Below are positions 8,384-17,290 of a stretch of 18,389 bases of DNA, one piece after another. The stretch is from Bisporella sp. PMI_857 (lineage: Eukaryota; Ascomycota; Leotiomycetes; Helotiales; Helotiaceae): contig JAJSPD010000219.1 of the NCBI GenBank assembly GCA_021307315.1, positions 1-18,389 on the forward strand, in the 5' to 3' direction. How positions within the stretch are numbered: position 1 is the stretch's first letter; every line of letters begins with the position of its first letter. The notes under the pieces were generated by a model. The model made no database searches. It saw nothing but the letters and a program-made list of their open reading frames with translations, and was not told the DNA's origin. Both the position numbers and the translations under genes were made by a program.

Positions 8384-10395
8384 TATTTATAACGATGACG
8401 AAAAAGCTAATGTAAACTTCTACTTTGCGACGCTCCAACCAACCGAAAACAACTTGCTCCAGGCTGCGTTAGCGTTCTCTAGTATTACTACTAGTAGCTT
8501 CTCGTCGTTGCGATTTTCCCGGAACCCTCGATTGCATAGTACCCAGTTTGCCCTTAGCTTTCTAGTCAAAACATGGGTCAGAGAGTTGAAAGCTTTTAAA
8601 GACCAAGATAAATTAGGTTTTGACAACGACATCGATGTCGAAGCCAACATCTCCGAAGTTGAGAGAATTGACCCAGAAGCTGCTCTGGTTCCAGTTTTTG
8701 CTTACAGCAGAGAATCTATGGTTTCTATACGATATCTACAGGCTTCGTTTCAAGCTGATCCGTCCTTCGAGAATTTGCTTGCTCTGATCACTGGCTAATA
8801 CTCTTTAAACCAAAAGCAGGGAATAGTTATTAAAGCTCTCTTTTTTCGCATTTTGCACTCTGTTCGGATCAATTCTGTTCGTAACCAGTTCTTGCTTTAT
8901 CTTGGCGGTGTCGGTAGCGTTGGCAAGACCTACTTGATTAAGGCTTTTATGTTTAGTTTATCGATAATGCGAAAACATAATAACGTTCTCCTTACTGCTT
9001 CGGCTGGGACCGCCGCTGCGAATGTCAGCGGCGCTACTTACCATTCCGCTCTTAGTTTTGGGAACAATAGGAACTAACCGGTACGTCAAGCGACGAGATC
9101 GAGACTTTTTCATAAGAAAATCCTGATCCTAGACGAGATTAGTATAGTTAGTTTAAAGAACCTGGTCCGGATTAACGAGCGGTGTAATGCCATCTAGGAC
9201 TTGGATCGAGCGTCCGATACAGTTTTGAATGGTCTACTTATCGTTATATTTCTAGAGGATTTCAACCAGTTTAGGCCGGTCCGCGGTCACGCTATATAGG
9301 GCCAGACGAGCAAAAATATTGCTATTCTGCTGTCAGGGAAATCTATTTGGGGTCAATTTAATTAAGTGGTATTCCTGACGGAGCAGATGCGTCAGGCCGA
9401 AAATGTCGCATTTCAGGATTTACTCCAGAAAGCACGCTCCGCTACTTTGACGAAAGACGATGTCGCTATCTTGAATTCGTGTACGATTGAAAACAGGGTT
9501 GCGAATAGGGAGACGCCACCAGAATGGGTCATTATACGACTCAATCGTATACGTGAAAAAGCTAACTTAATACATTTCCAAGCGTTTGCCAAAAAACGAG
9601 GTCAGAAAATCTATCTTTTTCCCGCTAGACACGATGCACCTACAGAAACGATTTTGGATCTCTTTACGCTGCTCAGGATGATATACTAGGTCGGTGAGCA
9701 AGGATACTTTAAAGGTCCAGGCTTCTTTGCTTTTACAAAAAGTATGCCTATTATGCTCCAACAGAATACGAATACGTATGCCGGGCTCGTCAATAGTATA
9801 AGAAAGACTGTCGAAGAAAAAATATTGGATACAGACGTGCGAAGTACATAAGCAGTAATCGTTCTTGCAAGTTTAATTTGCCAACAAAAACATGATAACG
9901 GCGATAAGCTCGTGGATCGAACTTGATGATCAGTTCGTTTTGTGTACAGTTTTTCCGCTATGCGTCCTCGTTCGACCGGCACATAACCATGACTTATCAT
10001 TCTTTGATATTTCCGACGGTTTGGTTCCTGTTTTTCCGGTACAGATAAAAGGGCAAATTCCGAGTATACCCGGCCTGACGTTTTATCGACATCAAGTCCC
10101 GTTGACGCTTAGATTCTTCTTCACCGATTATAAGAGCTAAGGTAGTACGTTCGTCAGCCTCATTCTAGATCTTCTTTTTAGTAAGCAACGCGGCGTCGAC
10201 TAGCATGGTAAATAAACCTCGATCAACGTTCAGCTTAGCAGGATTAAATCATTATCGGGGGTCTGGTTGCGAGAACCGATTACACTTAAAGATGTTTCAT
10301 TTGCTTTTTACCCAGATCTCCAGATTGAGCTAGCCCGACTTAAGGCTCTAGAACAACGGACGATTAGTCTGTGGGAAACCTCACTTAATTCTTGA
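8384..10395 (+). pseudogene. Helitron protein, C-terminal PIF1-type helicase
   Basis: The frame continues from the MULE junction: NDDEKANVNFYFATLQ, then a spacer, then SLNQKQG at the helicase start. Motifs in order are Walker A (GGVGSVGKT, about 8904-8930), TASAGTAAANVSGATYHSAL, Walker B (LILDEIS), DFNQFRPV (expected GDF, here EDF) and FLTEQMRQ. After a frameshift near 9850-9890 come LVRPAHNHD, VPVFPV, QVPLTLRFFFTDYKS (helicase motif VI) and SINVQLSRIKSLSGVWLREP, ending WETSLNS at TGA 10393-10395. Stops within it are at 8796, 9075, 9195, 9297, 9363, 9687, 9849, 10138, 10201 and 10213. The two TAGs at 9195 and 9297 fit former Trp codons, and 10138 fits CAA to TAA in KSQG. Confidence 0.85.
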
Positions 10396-10803
10396 TATGA
10401 ACCTATAAAACGACTCTTTTAACTCTGAGTATTACTCTTCGCTTCATTCTACGTATCATATCTGCCTCATATTTAAAGTTGCTTTTACAGAGATATAGTA
10501 CATTGCTTTTCTTTACTTTTTAAGCAATTGCTGCGAGGTTTCTGATACACTTACGGCTACGTCCATTTAACGCCGTACCATCGCCTCCTGTTTTATATAT
10601 TGCTTTTTCAATGTCTTTACTTCTGCTACGTAGCCTCTTATTTCTCACACATGTCTTACTTCTTTACTGTTTCTCGGTTATGTCTTTTCTTAACATTTAA
10701 TTATATACCAGCTATTTCTTTTATAATCTTGCAGTTCACCTTTTCACATTATCCCAATTGCTATTTCTAGTGATTTTCGTCACGTGTTCGCCGAGGCTGA
10801 CGC
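10396..10803. other. Gene-free Helitron 3' flank
   Basis: No ORF with recognisable content is seen. The + strand is strongly T-rich, with many CTTTT and TTCTTT runs, consistent with the 3' untranslated end of the Helitron. A CTAG followed by T at 10767-10770 has the letters of a Helitron 3' end but lacks a convincing hairpin just before it. The last five bases, GACGC (10799-10803), should be one copy of the chromovirus target duplication; its partner is not found in the window. Confidence 0.5.
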
Positions 10804-11063
10804 TGTAACAACCGGTATGCCCAAGGTGCGGCACGAAGGTCATGGCACAGGAGCAAGGGATGGCGATCAGGGTATGAGGGGTTTCAGAGCCGATACGGGG
10901 GAGAGTTGGAGTCGCCTACATAAAGGGCCTGCTCCCACTCTCTACCGTGGTTCCTCATGTTTTTGTATCCTTCGTAGGTAGACCTATAAGGCAATCACTA
11001 TCAGCCTATTGTACGCACTCCCATATGCCTCTATTCTAGCCCGTGATTCCTTGCGTCGTTACA
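10804..11063 (+). repeat. 5' LTR of the chromovirus, 260 bp
   Basis: It begins TGTAACAACCGG and ends GCGTCGTTACA, with the terminal inverted repeat TGTAAC/GTTACA. A TATA-like CATAAA lies at 10919-10924. The stretch ATGTTTTTGTAT (10957-10968), 33-38 nt downstream of it, is the likely start of the transcript because it pairs with the primer site just past the LTR. Its flanks (GACGC left, TTATA right) are not duplicates, as expected for the 5' LTR of a longer element rather than a solo LTR. Confidence 0.9.
10919..10924 (+). promoter_or_regulatory. TATA-like box in the 5' LTR
   Basis: CATAAA in the context CCTACATAAAGGGCC lies 33-38 nt upstream of the predicted transcript start at 10957. The spacing suits an RNA polymerase II promoter. 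The call rests on position and composition only. Confidence 0.45.
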
Positions 11064-11409
11064 TTATACAAAAACATCGACTCAGCCGGGGACGGCCTCT
11101 TTATAATATCCCATTTTCGAGTTTATTCTACCATACCGGACCTGATTCGGTGCAAAGTCATATCAGATATCCTCAAATAGCCGAGATTCCAGAGATCTCT
11201 CGGACAGCTGGTGAGCCTGGGTTTGGTTCAGCGCGTGCAGCCAGTAAAAATCGTCGTGGAGACGTCAAGGAGGATATCAGAGATCCTTCAAGAACCCCCT
11301 TTGCGCAGAGGAAATTGCGGACAGAAAACAAGCAGCAACAGGCTAACCGGAAACTTGTTCTTCTATACACCTCATACTCACCACCGAATCCCCACCGACA
11401 TAGGTCATT
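11064..11409 (+). other. Chromovirus 5' leader
   Basis: This 346-nt region lies between the 5' LTR and gag. Apart from the primer site at 11066-11077 it holds no recognised signal. Open frames crossing it in other frames have no domain content and look like chance. Confidence 0.6.
11066..11077 (+). promoter_or_regulatory. Probable self-priming primer binding site
   Basis: ATACAAAAACAT starts three bases after the LTR end, where a tRNA-type PBS would normally start with TGG; none is seen. It is the perfect 12-nt reverse complement of LTR positions 10957-10968. Tf1/sushi retrotransposons prime reverse transcription by folding the 5' end of their own RNA onto such a site. Use of it here is inferred. 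Confidence 0.65.
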
Positions 11410-12789
11410 ATGTCGACACAACCACAGGACTACGTTCCAGCCGACGGAGCGCAGGACAGTCAGACTCTTCCAGGAGAGTCAACCTCTACTCAGATGCCCT
11501 TTTCATCTAGATCCCGTACAACTCAACGTGCGCGAGATCTTCGCAACTACAGCAATCCTGATGAAATGCGCGGCATTATTCAATCATTGGAAACAAGAGC
11601 AAGCGACGCGGAACGCATACAGCAGGACAATCGCGCGGAGTTCCTTGCTCTGCAAAACTCAATTGCAGAGCTAACTCGGCTAACTGCCCAATTAGTCCAA
11701 GATCAGAACAGACGCCGACCCGCTGTGGATCCGTTGCATCACCAAGATGAAACGCCACGTTCCAGAGCTTCAAGCTTGCGACAACTATCAAGGGATGGTT
11801 CTCCACACGGAGCCAGCCATTCAAACCACTCTCAGGATCAGCCACAAAGAACTCCTGACGCTGATCAGACCTCTACCCTCTCTCGCCCTAGAAAGACGGA
11901 GCTGACGGAAAAGATAGATCCTCTAGACAAAGGAGATAGTCCTACTTACCATCAATGGGAAGCTTCTATCCGGGATCGTTTAGTAGTCAACTCTGACCAC
12001 TATCCGACAATTCATTCTCAAAGAGCTTTAGTGTGGGGAGCAACCAAAGGACGGGCCAAAGGATACTTGGAAGACATTTACTTGTCTGAAGAAGGTTTCA
12101 ACAACGCGGAAGAGATGTTAGAGCTTTTGGCTACTTACTATCTGACCGGGCATGAAACAGAGGAAGCGCGGAACGAGTTTCATGATATGAGGATGGGAAG
12201 CGCTAGCCACGCTGGTGAAACGTTCCCCCAGTTCAAGGCCAGATTCCTCAGTCTAGCTACCAAAGGAAAGATAAGCAAAGCGGAATGGTTCTCCTTTATG
12301 TGGACCAAAATATCGAACTCCCTCCGAATCGCTTCCGTGGGTTTCAAGCACCAATGGAAGGGAGATTTCACGGAGATGATACACGCTTTGACAGCTATTG
12401 ACATGGAGACTCGTAGAATCGCTCAGCTGAACACTTTCTACACCAAAAGAGCTTACAAAACGGAAAAGCCAACTGCGGAAAAACCTTCATCAACACCAAA
12501 AACTTCGGCTGTAGCTACCACGGGTGCACGGAACCCTGGATCGGGTACTTATCCCTTCCGACACAGATCTTCTACCCCTGCTGGAAAAACTTCTGCTACT
12601 CCTTACTCTACCGACTCGCCCAAGGCAACAACAGAGAAGACGTGTTTCAAGTGCGGAAAGCCTGGACACTTCGCCAATGAATGCCCACAAGGACCTGCGA
12701 TCAGAGAGATTGTCGGAGAGGATGCGGAACAGGAAGGACTAGTGGAGGATGAAGAGCATGGAGATCAAGAGGAAAACGACGAGGCCTAG
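11410..12789 (+). CDS. gag: Gag polyprotein of the chromovirus
   Basis: This 459-residue structural protein would form the cytoplasmic particle and package element RNA. The N-terminus is Ser/Thr/Gln-rich and polar. A short heptad-like stretch follows (about residues 55-100, EMRGIIQSLETRASD ... LTAQLVQ). The retrotransposon Gag domain starts at YHQWEASIRDRLV and runs through WGATKGRAKGYLED, LLATYYLTGHETEEARNEF and FPQFKARFLSLA (about residues 180-330). One CCHC zinc knuckle (C412-x2-C415-x4-H420-x4-C425) sits near the C-terminus, followed by an acidic tail. The ATG at 11410 is the first in frame. The gene is intact. The TAG stop (12787-12789) lies inside a 9-bp stem-loop, and pol lies in the -1 frame with a 37-nt overlap of open frames. 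Confidence 0.93.
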   Translation: MSTQPQDYVPADGAQDSQTLPGESTSTQMPFSSRSRTTQRARDLRNYSNPDEMRGIIQSLETRASDAERIQQDNRAEFLALQNSIAELTRLTAQLVQDQNRRRPAVDPLHHQDETPRSRASSLRQLSRDGSPHGASHSNHSQDQPQRTPDADQTSTLSRPRKTELTEKIDPLDKGDSPTYHQWEASIRDRLVVNSDHYPTIHSQRALVWGATKGRAKGYLEDIYLSEEGFNNAEEMLELLATYYLTGHETEEARNEFHDMRMGSASHAGETFPQFKARFLSLATKGKISKAEWFSFMWTKISNSLRIASVGFKHQWKGDFTEMIHALTAIDMETRRIAQLNTFYTKRAYKTEKPTAEKPSSTPKTSAVATTGARNPGSGTYPFRHRSSTPAGKTSATPYSTDSPKATTEKTCFKCGKPGHFANECPQGPAIREIVGEDAEQEGLVEDEEHGDQEENDEA

Positions 12790-12811
12790 GCAAAGGCTCG
12801 TTCCTAGGCCT
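12782..12811 (+). promoter_or_regulatory. Stem-loop enclosing the gag stop codon
   Basis: AGGCCTAGG (12782-12790) pairs perfectly with CCTAGGCCT (12803-12811) across a 12-nt loop. The gag UAG is in the 5' arm. It sits between gag and the first pol ATG (12852), so it may influence how ribosomes reach pol by frameshifting, bypass or reinitiation. No canonical slippery heptamer is visible in the overlap, so the mechanism is open. Confidence 0.5.
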
Positions 12812-12851
12812 ACGCAAATGTGATCTGTCAAAGCTGGACTTGACAAAATTG

Positions 12852-15800
12852 ATGGGTGGCAAACAGTTTTTAGTTTCTTGCAAGCTTAGCATGAATGGAA
12901 CTGGAATTTCATTGCACTCATTGGCAGACACAGGAGCAAATGGTTACCTTTTCATCAATCGTCCTCTTGCAATACGTTTATCTAATGCCCTTAGCACTCC
13001 TATCCGACAACTACCCTACTCTGTGCCAATCAGAGGATTTCAGAAGAAGATATCTAGTCGCGTGTCTCAATACATTCGCCTACACCTGACTATTGATGGT
13101 CGGCGGATATACAATTGCCCCTTTGTGATTCTGGACCTGGGAAATCAAGACGCTATCATCGGTAACAAGTGGTTGAGTCATTTCAAGATCAAATTGGACT
13201 CAGCTCGGAGTCGACTTATTTGGCCTTCCGAATACCCCCCGACCAAGTTGTGGTCCAGGGAACTGATGATCCCTTATGAATCCCGGAAACTTATCAACAG
13301 TCATAGCGATCACCAAGTGGATGCAGACAGAAGAAATCAAGCGCTAGAAGTGGAGGAAGTGCGGCAGATGAGAAGATCACGTCCTATCCCAATAGCACTC
13401 ATCCGGAGCTCTGTACTCCGAGCCCCCTCCGAATCCTATACGAGAACCCTCCGACTCCAAAGGAAGGTGAAAGCACAATCCCCAAAGCCTTCTAAAATAG
13501 TCGACATTTGTCAGATTAGCGCCAACGCGCTACACTTCAACATGAAATCAAGTGGCACTGAGTTCTTCCAAACCAGCCTGTACGAGATAGATCGGATTAT
13601 TGAGGAATTGGAAGCTGCGGAGGATATAGAAACCGAACAGCTGATCCGTCTCAGACTACCAAAATTATATGATCTGTTTCGAGACGCATTCTCCAAGATA
13701 GCATCAGACAAGCTACCTCCTCATCGCCCGTATGACCACAAGATCCAGTTGGAAGCTCCTTTGCCCAGCCATTTCTCTCCTTTGTACCGACAATCCGCGG
13801 AAGAGCTGAAAGCGGTAAAGAAGTATTTGCTAGAGCACCTGAGCAAAGGTTTTATAGCTCACAGCAAGAGCCCTTTCGCGTCCCCTGTCTTATTCGTCAA
13901 GAAGCCTAACGGTGGTCTGCGTTTTTGCATCGACTACCGGAAGCTCAATGCTCTGACCCGAAACGACCCCTACCCCATTCCGAGGATTGATGAATTGTTG
14001 AGCCGAGTGTCAAAAGCTAAGATATTCACAAAGCTCGACATCCGTCAGGCCTTCCACAGAATCCGAATAGACCCTGAGTCTGAAGAATACACCACGTTCA
14101 GAACCCGCTACGGATCCTACAAGTGCAAGGTGCTACCTTTTGGCCTTACTAATGGACCTGCCACGTATCAGCGGTACATGAACGACGTCCTGGTGGAATA
14201 TCTAGATGACTTTTGCATGGCATACCTCGACGATATTCTCATTTATTCCGAAGACCCCACTACTCATGTCGAACACGTCAAGAAGGTGTTGCAAAGACTT
14301 CAAGATGCCGGACTCCAAGCTGACATCGCCAAATGCGAGTTCCACGTCACTAGAACTAAGTATTTGGGATACATCTTGACGACTGAAGGACTAGAGGTAG
14401 ATCCTGATAAGACTGAGCCGTTGCGGAACTGGGCTCGACCTACTACTGTTACAGGTGTGAAATCCTTTCTAGGATTTTGCGGATTCTACCGTCAATTCAT
14501 TCGCAATTTCGGCTTGATAGCTAAACCACTGACAACGATCACACGCCCCACTGAACCGTTTGTATGGTCTAAAGAGTGTGATCAAGCGTTCGAGGATTTG
14601 CGAAAAAGCTTGCTGGCGGCTCAGGCCATTCACCACTTCAACCCCGAACTCCCTACGAAGCTGGAAACGGATTCCTCAGACGGAGTTATCGCTGGTGTCA
14701 TTTCTCAGGAACACTCTCAAAGCCAATGGTACCCTGTCGGCTTTTATTCGCACGTTCTGTCAGGCCATGAAGTGAACTGGGAGATCCACGACAAGGAGCT
14801 ATACGCCATTGTGGAGGCATTCCGCAAGTGGCGACCCGAGCTTATGTCGGTTCAGGGCCAGGTCAGCGTTTACTCGGATCACAGGTCATTGGAATACTTC
14901 ATGACGACTAAAGTGCTCACAGCCAAACAAGTACGCTGGATGGAGTTCCTTTCTGACTTCAACTTCAAGATTATGTATACGTCAGGCAAAAACAACCTTA
15001 AGGCTGATATCCTCAGCCGAAGAGAACAAGACGTAGCTGCACAGGAAGAAGCTAAGAAGGACAGCCGTTCTAGAGTGCTTCTCGGACCCCATCGCCTCGA
15101 TTCTCAAATCAATGCCGAGCTGGCCGAGCTATATGTGTCCGCTATAGACATATCTTCTTTGGATCCCGAAACCCCCCCGAAACCTCTCCTAGACTCCGTG
15201 GAGTTGGTGACCAAACTACGACAAGTCAACCGTGAGTCCTTTCCTGGCTTACGAAGAACCTTACCTGAAGGTTATCACATCGAGGACGGGCTGCTACTAC
15301 ACAAAGGAAGGCTGTGTGTGCTCCGAGACACCCTTCTATGTACCCGCCTCATTCAGGAAGCGCATAGTCAACCCTCCAGCGCACACCCAGGTGGAACTAA
15401 GACCTACCAGTTGCTTGCTCCAAAGTACTACTGGGTCGGCATGGGTGCGGACTGTAAGCGATACGTTGCAAATTGTAAGGATTGCAGAGCAGCCCACTCT
15501 AACCAGACCAAGCAACAAGGTCTATTACACCCTCTACCGGTGCCCGCATACCCGATGCAGCACCTTTGCATGGACTTCAAAGAGTTCCCCAAGGATAAGC
15601 ACGGCTTCGACACTATTCTGGTCTTTATTGATCGGTTAGGGAAAGATGCGGTAACGATTCCTTGTCACAAAAATATCGACGCCCGTGGCGTGGCAACTCT
15701 TTTCCTTCAGTGGATATATCGATTCGGACACACTCCGGAGTCGATAGTCTCTGATAGAGGTCCTCAATTTGTATCTTCTTTCTGGAATGAGTTTTGTAGA

Positions 15801-16712
15801 ATTATTGGAGTTAAGATCAAGCTCTCGACGGCTTACCACAAGCAAACAGACGGCCAGACCGAGATCATGAACAAATATATCGATCAAAGACTCCGACCTT
15901 TTGTCAATTACTATCAAGACAACTGGAGCGAATTGCTTCCTATGATTGACAGAGCACAGATGACTCTTCCGCACTCTTCTATTGGAATGGCACCGTACCG
16001 GCTCAAGTTCGGACTTGACCCTAGAACGAGCTGGGACTGGAATACGCCAAAGGCCAATACCCCATTAGAGAAGCTCAATTACGAAGATGCACGGAAACTG
16101 GCTGAACGCATGAAGGAATCATGGGAGTTGGCCAAAGCAAACATGCTGAAAGCTCAGGAACGCATGTCTCGTTCGGTGAACAAGCACCGAAGAGCCATCG
16201 ACTGGAAGGTTACGGATAAAGTCTACTTGTCGACCAAGAACCTGAAGAACTATAGGCCTAGCCGAAAGCTGGCCGAACAGTGGATAGGTCCTTTTGAAAT
16301 TACCGAACAAGTAGGCAACGCTTACAGGCTTGCTTTGCCTGTTGGATCTAAAATCCATGACGTCTTTTCACCCGACGTATTGACTAAGGATCCAGACAAT
16401 CCGTTACCCGGCCAAGAGAACCCTAAGCCAGAAGCAGAGCTGATTGCTGGAAAGGAGGAATGGGAAGTCGAAGATATCAAAGCGGTGCGCAAGATCAGGA
16501 ACGTTCTGAAATATCAAGTGAGCTGGGTCGGCCACGATCCGGACCCAGAATGGTATCCTGCCTCCAACTTTATAGGTTCACCACAAAAGATCCGCGACTT
16601 CCATACAAATAACCCTCAACTGCCAGGGCCCCCTCGGAGGCTTGCAGAGTGGATTACAGCTTGGGAATCTGGCCAGGAAGACTACGATCACTTGGCAGAT
16701 GACCGGGCGTAG
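12852..16712 (+). CDS. pol: Pol polyprotein: protease, RT, RNase H, integrase, chromodomain
   Basis: The frame is open from 12753; the first ATG is at 12852 (MGGKQFLVS). Residue numbers count from 12840. An aspartic protease site is at LADTGANG (D30). RT follows, with FCIDYRKLN, LDIRQAFH (D400) and YLDD (462-465). RNase H has LETDSSDGVI, HDKELYAI and VYSDHRSLEY. The integrase zinc region (H842-x6-H849 ... CKDC) precedes the catalytic triad D912, D972, E1008, with 35 residues between the last two, as in DDE integrases. A chromodomain (WEVEDIKAVRK ... SWVGHDPDPEWYPASNF, about 1206-1256) would steer insertion toward modified histones. At about 1,290 codons without a stop it is full-length. Pol is in the -1 frame relative to gag. 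Confidence 0.95.
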   Translation: MGGKQFLVSCKLSMNGTGISLHSLADTGANGYLFINRPLAIRLSNALSTPIRQLPYSVPIRGFQKKISSRVSQYIRLHLTIDGRRIYNCPFVILDLGNQDAIIGNKWLSHFKIKLDSARSRLIWPSEYPPTKLWSRELMIPYESRKLINSHSDHQVDADRRNQALEVEEVRQMRRSRPIPIALIRSSVLRAPSESYTRTLRLQRKVKAQSPKPSKIVDICQISANALHFNMKSSGTEFFQTSLYEIDRIIEELEAAEDIETEQLIRLRLPKLYDLFRDAFSKIASDKLPPHRPYDHKIQLEAPLPSHFSPLYRQSAEELKAVKKYLLEHLSKGFIAHSKSPFASPVLFVKKPNGGLRFCIDYRKLNALTRNDPYPIPRIDELLSRVSKAKIFTKLDIRQAFHRIRIDPESEEYTTFRTRYGSYKCKVLPFGLTNGPATYQRYMNDVLVEYLDDFCMAYLDDILIYSEDPTTHVEHVKKVLQRLQDAGLQADIAKCEFHVTRTKYLGYILTTEGLEVDPDKTEPLRNWARPTTVTGVKSFLGFCGFYRQFIRNFGLIAKPLTTITRPTEPFVWSKECDQAFEDLRKSLLAAQAIHHFNPELPTKLETDSSDGVIAGVISQEHSQSQWYPVGFYSHVLSGHEVNWEIHDKELYAIVEAFRKWRPELMSVQGQVSVYSDHRSLEYFMTTKVLTAKQVRWMEFLSDFNFKIMYTSGKNNLKADILSRREQDVAAQEEAKKDSRSRVLLGPHRLDSQINAELAELYVSAIDISSLDPETPPKPLLDSVELVTKLRQVNRESFPGLRRTLPEGYHIEDGLLLHKGRLCVLRDTLLCTRLIQEAHSQPSSAHPGGTKTYQLLAPKYYWVGMGADCKRYVANCKDCRAAHSNQTKQQGLLHPLPVPAYPMQHLCMDFKEFPKDKHGFDTILVFIDRLGKDAVTIPCHKNIDARGVATLFLQWIYRFGHTPESIVSDRGPQFVSSFWNEFCRIIGVKIKLSTAYHKQTDGQTEIMNKYIDQRLRPFVNYYQDNWSELLPMIDRAQMTLPHSSIGMAPYRLKFGLDPRTSWDWNTPKANTPLEKLNYEDARKLAERMKESWELAKANMLKAQERMSRSVNKHRRAIDWKVTDKVYLSTKNLKNYRPSRKLAEQWIGPFEITEQVGNAYRLALPVGSKIHDVFSPDVLTKDPDNPLPGQENPKPEAELIAGKEEWEVEDIKAVRKIRNVLKYQVSWVGHDPDPEWYPASNFIGSPQKIRDFHTNNPQLPGPPRRLAEWITAWESGQEDYDHLADDRA

Positions 16713-16983
16713 CAATATCGAATCCCCTCCGACAACCCTCCGACCTCATTTCACTTCAGATTATAGTCACAGACTACGATACAAGTATGACACAAGCAAA
16801 GCAATTCAATTGGGAATCTGATACCCTCTGATCCAAGGCCCAAGTCAACGATCCTTGCGATACAGACCCTCCAATAACACTAGACCGATTTCGTCACAGG
16901 CAACTACTCTCGCGAATAGGTATTGTCGAAGTCTGTATCACGAAGGTGCCGACTTGCCTTCCGAAACAGGGCCTAACACCCTT
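16713..16983. other. Gene-free region after pol, origin unclear
   Basis: There is no ORF and no polypurine tract next to a TGTAAC LTR start, which is what should follow pol. Read on the minus strand, a stop codon at 16984-16986 is followed by GAAGGG and then TGTTAGGCCC, which resembles a polypurine tract plus LTR start of an oppositely oriented element. That would make much of this region its 3' LTR. The other LTR end was not found, so this stays tentative. Confidence 0.3.
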
Positions 16984-17290
16984 CTACTCAGTTGCAGGAT
17001 CCTCCCCCTCCGCCGGATCCTCCACCTCTCCCTCATCCTCGTCCTCGTCCTCATCCTCATACGGGTTGGTAGCCCGGGGAGGACTCACCCGACCACCCTT
17101 CCGCCCCTTTCCCTTGGTGACACGACCGGTGGCACGCCGGGCGGCAGCTATGCTGGCTGCGAGGCCTGCACCGCAACCACAATCTTCTTGAGCTCATAGA
17201 GCTCCTGAATGGGGTCAGACCGAGTTCGGATAGGATACGGACGATGTCGGTACAATCACGGGGTAGCTTCAGTGCGACACCTGAGACACG
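16984..17290 (-). pseudogene. Minus-strand acidic ORF fragment, function unknown
   Basis: From a TAG stop at 16984-16986 the minus strand is open for about 69 codons. The reading has a basic stretch (ARRATGRVTKGKGRKGG) followed by a run of Asp/Glu (YEDEDEDEDEGEVED). Upstream, another frame reads DPIQELYELKKIVVAVQASQ and appears to join it through a one-base shift near 17150, with a further stop (TGA) near 17260. A basic-then-acidic C-terminal tail is common in transposon proteins, but I do not recognise the family. The + strand of the same stretch is Ser/Pro-biased and probably a shadow. Confidence 0.3.

Larger units (their letters stand above)
1202..10395 (+). mobile_element. Decayed Helitron Rep-helicase gene, interrupted by three nested insertions
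   Basis: This is the coding body of a rolling-circle Helitron. The order is an N-terminal coiled coil, a Cys-rich DUF6570-like region, the Helitron-like N domain, a Rep nuclease with HxH and Tyr-x3-Tyr motifs, and a C-terminal PIF1-type helicase. Taking out the two solo LTRs, the MULE, one copy of each duplication and a 44-nt intron leaves roughly 2,040 codons, a normal size for fungal Helitrons. I count about 22 in-frame stops (about 14 TAG, 7 TAA, 1 TGA) plus a few single-base frameshifts, so it is a pseudogene. The 5' (TC) and 3' (CTRR after a hairpin) termini could not be placed, so the true element is larger than these limits. Confidence 0.85.
10804..16712 (+). mobile_element. Ty3/gypsy chromovirus, 5' LTR to end of pol; no 3' LTR in window
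   Basis: The order is 5' LTR (10804-11063), a 12-nt self-complementary primer site at 11066-11077, a leader, gag (11410-12789) and pol (open from 12753 to 16712). Protease, RT, RNase H, integrase and a C-terminal chromodomain in that order identify a chromovirus. The self-priming site points to the Tf1/sushi type. Both genes are free of stops and the LTR is identical to the solo copy at 4100-4359, so the family was recently active. No polypurine tract or second LTR copy follows pol within 1.7 kb. Either the 3' end is deleted, or it lies beyond the window after a nested insertion. Confidence 0.92.

Noticed and set aside
10767..10770. CTAG followed by T as the Helitron 3' terminus.
   Set aside because: No stable hairpin lies in the 10-20 bases before it, and four letters are too common to use alone.
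11009..11674. A 221-aa ORF starting in the LTR, whose start also appears antisense near 4154.
   Set aside because: It is a frame shadow of the LTR, leader and gag; the shared start is just the LTR sequence present twice, and there is no domain content.
12765..12789. A standard -1 frameshift heptamer in the gag/pol overlap.
   Set aside because: GAG GAA AAC does not satisfy X XXY YYZ; only the second codon could re-pair well.
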